A DNA stretch of 64,000 nucleotides, taken from positions 186,001 through 250,000 of the forward strand of contig NOKP01000033.1 in assembly GCA_002682825.1 (NCBI GenBank), read 5' to 3'. Under the pieces are notes generated by a model. That model saw only the letters and a program-made list of their open reading frames with translations, ran no database searches and was not told the DNA's origin. The DNA comes from Neonectria sp. B-13. Its lineage: Eukaryota; Ascomycota; Sordariomycetes; Hypocreales; Nectriaceae. Numbering within the stretch: position 1 is the first letter of the stretch; each line of letters opens with the position of its first letter. The position numbers and the translations under genes were made by a program. Shown piece after piece: positions 21,551-30,618 of this stretch.

Positions 21551-22655
21551 TCAATCAACCTCGTTCTTAATGTACGGGATACCAGTAAGCTTGAATGCTC
21601 TGTCGCTGAGAATGGGCTCGTGAAGTGGACGTTCACGGACAATATGGTCCAGCTTTCCGTCGCGCTTGGCCAGGTTGGAACCGGTGTGCATGGCGTTGGG
21701 CCAGTGAGTCGTGCCGATCCGATTCTCGAATGCCTTCTTCTTTCGAAGAAGATCTTCTTGAGAGGCTTCGGCAACAGGCATGTAGCAGGTGTAGATGGCC
21801 AGGCGATCCTGCTCGGACGACACTGGAACATTGTAGTGCGGTGTGCGAGAATCCCAGACGATTAGATCCCCAGGGTCAGCTTCCACCTTGTACCACTCAC
21901 AGCCATGGTCCTTGAGCCATTCCAGGCCCTTATCCGTGAAACCATACCACTCTCTAGTCCAGGCAGGAATCCGGTCCTCTTTGCCTCGCAAGTCATTGTG
22001 AAACATCTCGCTTTTGAGATGACCACTTTTTGCAACAATCAGACCGCCGTCGTTGGGTCCATTCGGAAGCAGGTTGACTAGGCCCTGAAGGCAACGAAAC
22101 CCAGGCACATCCGGGTCTTGGTCTTGATGAGGCCAGGGGCTGTTGGCTGGCAAATTTGTGCGATTGGCAAAGCCGTAATTGATTGCATCGAAAGAAACAA
22201 TCAGATCGGTAGTGGCATATGCTTTCTCAAATGCGCCAACCACGCCGGGCTCGGAGCGAATTGCCCATACAAAGTCTTCGTGGGCAGCGCCATAGTTGAG
22301 TAACATTCCCTTTTCGTTGATGACCGGCAGCTTGTCGGGATGCACAGTTGAAGGATCTTTGCGGTCGTACCCTTGCCCGCTATTGATATCTATTAACGAG
22401 AGAATCTTCCAATCCGAAACAAAACTGAACCACTTACAAGCTTTCAATCAGACCATACATGCGGTTCGCATAACTCAAAGCACGCTCTTTAGGGATGGCA
22501 CCCTTGATGACTGCGTAACCATCCCGTACAAGATCGTCTCGCCAGTCACCGTAGCGACGATCGGTACCGTCAAGTTTGAGACGATCGATTCCGTCAGGCC
22601 GCAGAGTGAGAACGGGATGCTGTTCCGTTGATGTGATCGTTGAAGACGGCGCCAT
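21551..22655 (-). CDS. phytanoyl-CoA dioxygenase family protein (copy 2)
   Basis: Second predicted Fe(II)/2-oxoglutarate oxygenase, 348 aa. Two exons: 22438-22655 and 21551-22379; the 58-nt intron opens GTAAGT and closes ATAG in phase 2. The start is ATG 22655 (MAPSSTIT). The iron ligands are His157 and Asp159 in WPHQDQDPD and His254 in WDSRTPHYN; Arg265 (EQDRLAIY) is the co-substrate anchor. NLLPNGPNDGGLIV corresponds to the same strand in copy 1. The shared frame YGDWRD near the start and IGTTHWP near the end shows that the two belong to one subfamily, but the intron positions differ. The motif ACCGAACCGAACCGA lies about 240 bp upstream. It may act on the same substrate series as copy 1; this is inference from position. 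Confidence 0.9.
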
Positions 22656-22895
22656 AATTTGTCTCCCTTCTTTCTCGGTTGTTGTGATTTTTGGTGTGAT
22701 GCGGTGATGCGGCACTTGATCTCTTACTACAGTCAAGATGTCTAGTCTTCATAAAGTCATGGCGCAGCTTTATCTATGTATGCTGACATTCTGGAGACTC
22801 AAACAGGGAAGCGAACCATTAGTTTCGGGTTAGCTCGGCCGAAATCTGAGTTGTGGGGAACCGATCAGTGGAGGAGTGATTTATCGGTTCTTCTC

Positions 22896-22910
22896 ACCGA
22901 ACCGAACCGA
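22896..22910 (+). promoter_or_regulatory. cluster motif, overlapping copies upstream of dioxygenase 2
   Basis: ACCGAACCGAACCGA, three overlapping units, with isolated ACCGA/TCGGT words at 22860 and 22883. It lies about 240 bp upstream of the ATG at 22655. Confidence 0.55.
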
Positions 22911-23990
22911 GCCGGCCGGATGCCCGCGAATCGGGCGACGATCATCAGAGTTGAAGTAGAATATGGTGAGACTAATTCCAGGCTCACGGTGCAGTGGACG
23001 TGGATAAATTGAGGAGCCAAATGTTGAAGGTCTCGAGTCTCCTGGTGGCGTTTGTGGGGTTTCGGAACGTTGCCTTTCATCTGTACCATTGAGTGGCTGT
23101 CCATTACTTCCACGGGTAGAGCCGTGAATTAAGAAAGTCTGTAATAGCCTGTCCGTAGACATATTTGGCGTTGACATTACGTACGTGAAGCTATGCAAAC
23201 TTACTTACGCCGACAAGATCACGTCAAGGCCCGTACGGAAGGTTGTACGCATCTTTTCTCCTGTTTACCAAAATTTGGAAAAGATTATTTTGTGGCGTCT
23301 CGCTGACAGTACGACTGGTGTAAGTGATGTTCTCTTTCCAGAGAAATCCTCTCTTCTGACTGTCTTTGAACTCTTCAGGTGTATCTGACACTTTCAGATC
23401 CGTTGAGATAAACCATCCTGCAACTCGGCATTATGTCTGTGTACAGTGCTGTTAGAACGATATATGCGGCTGATTGGGACGGGATTACGAGGGTATCGCT
23501 AGGTCAAACGCAAGTAATAGCGGATGCAATGCCAAGCATCAAGGCCTCAACCATGATCTTGGTCGGCAGTGATGATCAGTGACCCGGTTGCGTTCCCATA
23601 GTACCAAGATTCAATCCTATTGCAGCGACCTTAAATAAATGAGTGTCTGAAGCAACACGAGATTGAAGCTAGTATAAGTAGTAGTCTGATAAAATACGCA
23701 TGGTGAACTTCACGGAATTACTGCACTCACAAAAGCATGATAGCTGAAAGCTGGCTTGTACCATATCGTCCTATGCTACTCTTCGGACTAGAGTCGTCAA
23801 CCGGAGCACTCCACTTTCCTTGAGCTAACGATTTGACATCGGTTGCAATAGTTTTTTTATTCTCATCGGTCCATATAATCGAAGCGCTGATGTCTTTACA
23901 AGCATCATAAGGGCTGCAAGAATAGGTTAGATGGCACGACGGGTGGGAGAGAGCCGCTAAATACCCAGCTTAGTCATACCGTTCCATGCG

Positions 23991-23998
23991 TATATATA
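23991..23998 (+). promoter_or_regulatory. TATA-like box
   Basis: TATATATA about 110 bp upstream of the AsaB-like ATG at 24108, in a plausible position for a core promoter. Sequence evidence only. Confidence 0.35.
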
Positions 23999-24107
23999 CC
24001 TCGGATCTTTTAGCTCCATTAAAGTATTAGTTCTGAATCAGATACACTGTTATCATACACAATTTCCCCCGATTTTGTCGATTCACTCCAGCACTATTAT
24101 CTTGATT

Positions 24108-25263
24108 ATGGTATCTATCATCTCTACGTTTATATCGTGGCTCAGAGGCGACGCCCAGGCCTCGGCGGACATGTTGAATGATGTTCCGTTCCAGCAGCGC
24201 GAGGTGAACCTCGAATTCCTGGACGATTCACACGAAAAGTACAATACAGAGAAACCATACTACTCCAACGTTCCCTTTACCAAGACTGACGCTCCGAACA
24301 CCAACGTTGTCTCCAAAATCTGTCGTGCCAGCCTCCATGACATTAGGGGCCACGAATGTCTTTTCGATCTTGATGTTCACGGATTTGAATTGATGAAGCG
24401 TCCATTGAGCTTTGACAAATGGCAGGATGGGCACAAGGTGGTCCAAGTTGTTTATCCCGGGATCGCAGAGCTTCTCAAGAAACGGCTCGGAGAAGACGTG
24501 AGAGTGGTTGTCTTTGATCACACGGTTTGTTTCATATTCGCAAACAACATTTCTTGGTGAGCTACTGTACTGATTTTTTTCCAGCTCCGTAGAAGTAGGG
24601 CTGTCGGGACAGACATGGGGCAGCAGCCAGGCAGAAACTTTGCTCCACCAAGCCGAGTGGCCCATGTCGGTAAGCCCAAAGGACATGATGCTTTATTCGT
24701 TTACGCCTGAAATCTTACAATAGACAGACCAAACGTACAAGGCAACTGTCGAGCAGATCAAGCTGGATTTCAAGATCGAGGCTGACGACATTCTGCGAGG
24801 CCGCTTTCGAATAATCAAGTCAGTTCGCTCTACCTCAGTCTTCTCAATCACTGACCAACACAACACCTCGCAGTATCTGGCATCCAATCCAGGGCCCGGT
24901 GAAGCAGCATCCTTTCGTACTCTGCGACTACAGAACCTGTAAATCCGACTTTAGCCCATGTGATCTCGTGTATCCACACACCGTCACTGAGCTCATGGTG
25001 TTCAGAAACTCGCCTCTACAAAAATGGTACTTCATCGACCAACAAACCTGCGACGAGTTGTGGATCTTCAAGATCATGGACTCACAGACGCTCATCGACC
25101 CAAACGTGGCTGAATGTGAGTGCTTGCGAAGAGCACGTTTCCCGTCAGCATGAGCTGATTATGACGTCTAGTTTCTGCACATACATCTTTCTTGGATGAA
25201 GATGAGGCTCTTGCGGGGTGTGTGCGGGAGAGCGTGGAGTTCAGAGCCTACGTCTTCGGATGA
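24108..25263 (+). CDS. AsaB-like hydroxylase/desaturase
   Basis: Oxygenase-like protein of 308 aa, in the family seen in several fungal secondary-metabolite clusters. Five exons: 24108-24524, 24585-24669, 24728-24818, 24874-25115 and 25172-25263; introns are 55-60 nt and all frames join. Family marks in order are YNTEKPYYSNVPFT, LHDIRGHE, VVVFDHT, AHVDQTY, INIWHPIQGPV, VYPHTVTE and the RESVEFRAYVF end. His166 and Asp168 (HVD) and His282 (SAHTSF) could form a facial iron triad; I infer this from the pattern. The start at 24108 gives a hydrophobic leader; an ATG at 24171 would give a more typical N-terminus. No synthase lies nearby. It does not carry the block motif, so it may be independent of the cluster to its left. 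The next gene is a small repeat peptide. Confidence 0.85.
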
Positions 25264-26115
25264 GCAGTCATCACCTGCCAGATTGCCGGGTTGCTAGAAT
25301 GCGTTAGACCGGTGATGATGGAGGCAGTCATGGCCACCTTTTCCTTTTCTTGTGACATGAATGGGGCTCCGGATGCGGGGTGTGTATGTGCCTGATTGGA
25401 TCCGTTACGCCTCTATTTTGTACAGTAACCATCTCTTGTGAGCCAAGTACTCGTTAACTGGCGCTGTTGTGCAAATGTCAAGTCGTATCAACCCTCAACC
25501 CCCCACAAGCCTCCCCACAAGCCTCGAGTGTTGACGCCCAAGCAGATTGCTTCGCAGCGTGACGGACAACATCCATAAGACGCAGCAGGACCAACACTGA
25601 ATGCAAGATGCTCTTGGGCGGCGACATGAGTGGTGTAAGGACGCATGAACGTTGCACTCCGACTGCAAGCGATGGTCAGGCGGCCATCATCACCAAGCCC
25701 GACTGGACCAAGGAAAGATAAGGCACATGTCGCCATTCGTCACGTTACGCATCTTACGTACTGGAAACTAGATGAGGCTTTGTGTCAACTACGAAAACGC
25801 CCGTCAACCGCTCCTATCGGAATGCAAATGCACTCGGTGACAACGGAGGTACCCTCATCCGGCATCAACAGCTTCAAACCCACCGAGAAGCCGCACATAA
25901 CCAGAAAGCGGAAAACCGTGTCGATCCGAGGGCTCTGATTACCAGTGCTTTGAGTGAGGCGGGGAGGGCTTTTGAGAAGTGATAAAGAACCCGACGAGGC
26001 AACGGTTGCGGCGTTTGAGCAGATTCCACCAAGTCCTCAAGAATCTTTGCAGTAACCACACTTTCTGCCTCTTGCAAGTGATTCAGTGCGATCAAAGTAC
26101 TTGTTACTATTCACC
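25264..26115. other. intergenic region with short tandem repeat
   Basis: About 850 bases without a supported gene. It contains a perfect 12-bp tandem duplication at 25501-25524. Open frames here are overlapping and domain-free. Confidence 0.4.
25501..25524 (+). repeat. 12-bp perfect tandem duplication
   Basis: CCCCACAAGCCT occurs twice head to tail. No function is evident. Confidence 0.8.
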
Positions 26116-26544
26116 ATGTTTTCGATGTACGTGCTATTTGTGAGCTTTGTGCTCATTGCACTTAGGTACGAATCCCTCCCTTATTTTCTTTTCTCGTACC
26201 GTAGCGCGCTCACTACGTGAAACAGCACCCTCGTTGTTGGTATTGGGCGCAAGGATGCTGCCAGTGCCCTCGAAACTGGGGTCATCACGATCGAGGAGGA
26301 GACTCATCCTGAAGCCCCCCAGATCACTGCTGGACCCGACAAGGCCCAGCCGTGGAAGGATTGGCTTCAGGCTGAGATGGCCGCTTCGGGTGACCCGGCT
26401 CGACCCTGGCTCGACTGGAAGCCCAACATGGATGACCCAGGTGACAAGCCGTGGCTGCATTGGAGCAAGAGAATGGATGAGCCGCATGAATCCGGGCCTA
26501 CAACTGAAATGATGGGTACTTACCCCGTCGTTAATCACGCCTGA
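26116..26544 (+). CDS. small membrane-targeted protein with three P-W-x-x-W repeats
   Basis: I do not recognise the family. Two exons, 26116-26165 and 26226-26544, give 122 aa. The ATG context is good (TCACCATGT). The 60-nt intron opens GTACGA and closes ACAG, and it removes an in-frame stop. Residues 1-22 are a hydrophobic signal or anchor (MFSMYVLFVSFVLIALSTLV). A short acidic linker follows, then three imperfect repeats beginning at Pro59, Pro77 and Pro92 with cores PWKDW, PWLDW and PWLHW, each with Met and Asp/Glu-Pro further on (NMDDP, RMDEP). There is no Cys. A single Lys-Arg pair lies in repeat 3 (SKRMDEP), and single Arg or Lys precede repeats 2 and 3. The design recalls processed secreted repeat peptides or precursors, but only one dibasic site is present. 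A surface protein or effector is equally possible. Gene reality rests on splice fit and repeat conservation. Confidence 0.6.
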
Positions 26545-26875
26545 ATCTAGGGGCTTACTAACGACAACGGCTGAAGAAAAAATGCCACCTTGGTGGGGAG
26601 GGAAGGTGTGGAATACTGTTTCCCAGTGATGTTTGGGTCGCTCGTTACTGAAGTTGTTGGTGAGAAGGAAACACGGTGCTATAGCTAGGTTTGACTGGCA
26701 ATGCCACTCCTTGGTCTCATTAGAGTTTGATGATTTTTAGTGGATGTTTTATTAAGGCTGGACTATTGATTGCCATAGGGGCTAGTGCGTAATGCCGTTA
26801 AGTCATGACAATGGTTGAATAAGACAGGTAAAATACGACTCTGAGAATAAGTGACGCCAAGGAATCACGTCTGCC
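26545..26875. other. intergenic region between convergent genes
   Basis: Terminators of the repeat-peptide gene and the beta-lactamase-fold gene. Nothing else is visible. Confidence 0.4.
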
Positions 26876-28692
26876 TCACTTCCGTGAGAACACCTGAGAG
26901 TCAACACGCTTGTCAGGGTCGAGCGTCCACCTAACTTGACCAAATCGCCCTTCCTCCAACAGGTCAAATTCAATGATCCACGATTCCCGGCTGAGCAGAT
27001 ACATCGAGTACCCCTTCTCAATGCATTCATCCCGAGTTGGCTGCAGGAACGTCCATGAGTCTTTGTGATAGTGGTACAACTCAAAGACCTGCTCCTCGAT
27101 GCCATTGATGCAGAATTGAAGAGGGAACGAGAGATCCCCGGTAAGAGTAACGATGAGACTCATGGCAAGACCATGATTGTGATACTCTCCAACGTATGCA
27201 GCCAAGGGCCCTGGGGAAGTGTGTGGGATACGGTGCGCATTCCACTCCTTGGCAATGGTGATCCAGCGACCTCTGGCTTTAGAGACGACATTCTGAGCCA
27301 CCTCCTTAAAGTCTACTACTGGCCTCATGTCAAACAGAGTCTGTGCCAGCAGTTGACCAATGATGTTGGTGGGGTCTCCATTGATTTGGAACGAGTTGGT
27401 GAGAACCACCAGGGAGCAATCGTCGTCTGGAAAGGTCCAGTACGCGGAAAGAAAGCCACCCAACTCCCCAGTGTGACCGATGACCAGCCGGTCCCCAGAG
27501 TCCTTACCGATGGAGTAATCTCGGCCGTTGACATCGGGATTCGTAACAAGGTTCATTTCCGTGGTTGGGAGGTGCAGATTAAAGAGGCCAAGGGCATACT
27601 GCTGCTTCTTGTCCCCAGCGAGCGGAAAGTGCGGTTTTTGTGCTGTGGCCAGGGACACTGCAAGATCTTTCTCGCGGTACGCCGGGCTGTCGTGACACCA
27701 TTTCTTTGACGACTCTGTCAGACGAGAGATGAGGTGGGCGATGCTTGCTAAACAGCCGGGGTCTGGCGAGGCGTGCTGGCTCTTGTGGTGGCGTGGGGTC
27801 GGATTAGAAGCTCTCCAAGCTTGCATGAGCGCGTTAGACCAAAGCAACAAATCGTCAACGCATGATCGGACGGCTCCCGAGCTGTCAAAAGCGACACCGT
27901 TGTTCAGACGAGGGAGGTCGACGGCCTTGGGCTCCTTGCGGTCAAAAACAAGATAGGGCAAAGCATGGTTGTCATCAGGAGGGGCATCCGTGTATGTTCT
28001 CTTCATGCCGATCCTGTCAAAGATCTCTTCTTGAATGAACTGCCCGTAAGGGGAGTTGGTCTCCTGGGCGATGAGAGTTCCCGCGAGGGCGAACAGCCAG
28101 TTGTTGTACATCCACTCCGACTTGAACTCAGCTGCGCGTGGCAGGTGATTGAAGATTTGGATTATGTCTTCATGTTTGGCAAAGACGTGACCGTGTCGCG
28201 CCAATACCTCGAACGGCATGGTGGAAAGGCCAGCACAGTGGGAGAGCATGTCCCGAATGGTCATCTTCTCAGCCACCACCGGGTTTGCTTCCGTGTTCAA
28301 AGATGGAATCTTGGATGAGACGGGAGCATCCAAGTCAACGAGGCCCCGCTCTGCGAGGAGACTCAAGGCTGTGCCGGTAAAGCCTTTGGTGCATGATCCG
28401 ATGGAATAAACCGTTTCCGAGTTGGGAACAAGGCCGGTTTTCTGGTTTGCGAGCCCGAATCCTTTGGCCCAGATCTTTTCTCCCTTGTAATTGATACCAA
28501 TTGACAGTGACGGGGTCTTGAAGATGTTTCTGATTTCCTCAATCAGACCGACAATGCTCTCCAGCCTGCGAAGCAAAGCATCAGTTGGAGCTGCTCGTGA
28601 GCGACCAAAGGGATTTAGACAACTGACCGTTCCAAGGCGGCAGCACGGTCGCTGTCGCCGTGGCGAAGATGATAAGTGCCGTGCTTGTTCAT
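26876..28692 (-). CDS. serine beta-lactamase/transpeptidase-fold hydrolase
   Basis: Penicillin-binding-protein-like hydrolase of 584 aa, likely an esterase or amidase on a small substrate. Two exons: 28628-28692 and 26876-28565; the 62-nt intron opens GTCAGT and closes GCAG. Splicing gives MNKHGTYHLRHG..ALERLESIV, which fits better than the unspliced upstream frame. Catalytic signs are Ser79-Cys-Thr-Lys82 (SxxK), Tyr175-Asn-Asn177 (YxN) and HTGELGG as the third motif (HTG in place of KTG). The C-terminal third (AAYVGEYHN onward) is a beta-rich lipocalin-like extension usual in fungal members. No signal peptide is seen, so it is probably intracellular. It converges with the repeat-peptide gene; a functional link is not shown. 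Confidence 0.9.
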
Positions 28693-28842
28693 GGAGGTTG
28701 AGGTCATGGAAGACGCAAATCATTGAGAGGGTTCGAGGCTCGCGCAGCTCGGCCGGAGTTCGAAGGCGTAGGCAGGGCGGACCAGGACCAGAATTTCAGA
28801 GGAAGAAGAAGAAGAGGGTGGTGTCCTCGGAGTGCCCGAGCT

Positions 28843-28860
28843 GAGCAGAGCAGAGCAGAG
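28843..28860. repeat. GAGCA tandem repeat
   Basis: Three and a half copies of GAGCA in the promoter region of the beta-lactamase-fold gene. Simple repeat. Confidence 0.7.
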
Positions 28861-29124
28861 ATGCAGGGAAATTGGGTAACGGATACCAGGCGTGAGGCTC
28901 AGAGAATCAGTACCACCCATGTAGTTGAAATCAGGTGACGGACGGTTGTTCGGTTGTTTGGTTGGTTGGTTTTGGCCAAAGGCAGCGGGCACGAGGCAAC
29001 GGGCCTAAGGCAGGCCTAAGGCAGCAAAGCGGGACCCGCCCCCTGCATGCACGCAATCAGGGATGAAAGTGGGCCCACCTTAATTATGTTGTGCATGCAT
29101 GCTGGGGAACTGGAGGGATACGAA

Positions 29125-29201
29125 GGAGTTACTACGGAGTAATACTTCATAGTTACTTATAATACAACTACTCTGGGCAGGTAGCCATAATAAGTAACTC
29201 C
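29125..29201. repeat. imperfect inverted repeat
   Basis: GGAGTTACT at 29125-29133 pairs with AGTAACTCC at 29193-29201, and TACGGAG/CTCCGTA words extend the partial symmetry. The AT-rich loop is 59 bases. It could be a hairpin or a MITE remnant; target-site duplications are not clear. Confidence 0.4.
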
Positions 29202-29589
29202 TCCGTAGGCTACGGACCGCTACAGTAATTACCCATTCACCGCCGGCTGCTTACACCGTCACATCACACGCAATTGCACAACAGCAGCAAACAACCACTC
29301 GGACGCGAATGTTTCCGAGTGGTGGCGTGCTATTCTCTCGTCTTATGCACCATACGCCGACTCACCGGTCCAAGGGGGGCCTCAATGTGCATCACAAGCC
29401 GAGACAAGCCCTAGTCACACGGAATGCTACGTGGTGGACTCTTATTCGTGGCCTGGTCGCTGTTACATGTACTTCAGGGCAGAGCCTCAAGTCCTTTTCC
29501 CGGGGGTTCTTGAAATTCCCCCAGATTTCAGCTGGTTCCCGTCCCTGGCTACTGTAACGTAGTTAGCGGCGGCCATGTTAGTGGACACC

Positions 29590-30528
29590 ATGGCTGACGA
29601 CTTCCGCCCCATCCAGCCCACTCTCACCCTTGGCGGCTCTGCCATCCCTCCCCTGCTCTATGGCACCGCCGAAAAGTCAGATCCTTCCATCATCCTCTCA
29701 GCCCTCGCCGCCGGCTACCGTGGTCTGGACTGCGCATGTCAGCCGCAATTCTACCACGAGCATGTAGTTGGCCAGGCAATTGCCCTGGCGCTGTCGCCCG
29801 TGTCTCGGGGAGGCTTGGGGCTTTCACGGCACCATCTGTTCCTTCAGACCAAGTTTACCACACCTGCTGGCCATACACCAGAGTTGGCACCCTACCTTCA
29901 TGAGGACTCGCCAGAGGTCAAGGTTCAAAAGAGCCTTGACATGAGCCTGGCCAATTTGGGAGTCGATTACGTCGACGCCTTGATCCTCCACGGGCCCATG
30001 CCAACCCTGCAACAGACGTTGGACATTTGGTTCGCAATGGAATCCTTTGTTGGCGGCAAAGTGCGTGGCTTGGGTCTGTCAAATGTGTCTCTCGAACAGC
30101 TGGAGGCTGTTTACAGTGCTGCAACTATCAAGCCATCACTTGTGCAGAATAGGTTCTGGCATCACAACCAATTCGACTTTGACCTGAGGAAGCTTTGTGT
30201 CGAAAGGAACATCAACTACCAGGCATTTTGGGTTCTGAAAGGAAACCCGCAGCTTCTCGACAGCAATCTCGTGGGTTGGCTCGCCGACAAGGCTGGTGTC
30301 TCGAGAGAGGATGCACTTTTCACACTCGTTTTATCACTAGGACAAGCAGGGTCTGGAATTTCTGTTTTGAATGGCACGACTAATCCAGCGAGGATGCTTC
30401 GCAGCCTCGATGTTGTACAAACCATGGGAGTCGTCCCAGAGATGGTCAAGCAAGGCTTTGTGGAGCAATTGGACTCAATTGTGGAGCGTCTGACGAAGAA
30501 AGGAACCGCGGGGAGGAGGGAAACGTGA
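29590..30528 (+). CDS. aldo-keto reductase family protein
   Basis: Single-exon NADPH-dependent reductase of 312 aa with a TIM-barrel fold. The start is ATG 29590 (CACCATGGC); an in-frame ATG 15 bases earlier has weaker context. The AKR tetrad is present: Asp47 and Tyr55 in LDCACQPQFYHE, Lys88 in FLQTKF and His134 in LILHGPM. The spacing DCACQPQFY is longer than the common DTAxxY, as in a known fungal subgroup. VRGLGLSNVSLEQL is the usual strand 6 region. The C-terminal cofactor part is divergent (GISVLNGTTNPARM in place of the usual IPG/SK motif), so cofactor preference is unsure. The substrate is unknown. Its stop lies 91 bp from the convergent NLR stop. Confidence 0.88.
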   Translation: MADDFRPIQPTLTLGGSAIPPLLYGTAEKSDPSIILSALAAGYRGLDCACQPQFYHEHVVGQAIALALSPVSRGGLGLSRHHLFLQTKFTTPAGHTPELAPYLHEDSPEVKVQKSLDMSLANLGVDYVDALILHGPMPTLQQTLDIWFAMESFVGGKVRGLGLSNVSLEQLEAVYSAATIKPSLVQNRFWHHNQFDFDLRKLCVERNINYQAFWVLKGNPQLLDSNLVGWLADKAGVSREDALFTLVLSLGQAGSGISVLNGTTNPARMLRSLDVVQTMGVVPEMVKQGFVEQLDSIVERLTKKGTAGRRET

Positions 30529-30618
30529 TGAAACACCGAAGAAGACGGTGGCGGCGAAAAGAATACACGATAAAGAGTGAGAAATACAGCAAAAGTTCGC
30601 ATGAAACACCTAAAACCC

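Larger units (their letters stand above)
22656..24107. other. long intergenic region upstream of dioxygenase 2 and AsaB-like gene
   Basis: About 1.45 kb between divergent genes. The left part has the cluster motif; the right part has a TATA-like TATATATA at 23991-23998 before the AsaB-like gene. The middle has only short open frames without domains. The block motif does not recur near the AsaB-like gene. Confidence 0.4.
28693..29589. other. bidirectional intergenic region with simple repeats and a small inverted repeat
   Basis: A 900-base region between divergent starts at 28692 and 29590. It contains a purine-rich GAA run near 28800, an AGCAG-type tandem run at 28843-28860 and an inverted repeat at 29125-29201. 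It probably holds both promoters. Confidence 0.4.

Noticed and set aside
24075..24107. upstream extension of the AsaB-like gene
   Set aside because: The open frame begins at TTG. The same applies to apparent upstream starts at 208, 8256, 12479 and 41265, where the first ATG was used instead.
25645..25938. 97-codon frame upstream of the repeat peptide
   Set aside because: No motif, poor start context and competing open frames.
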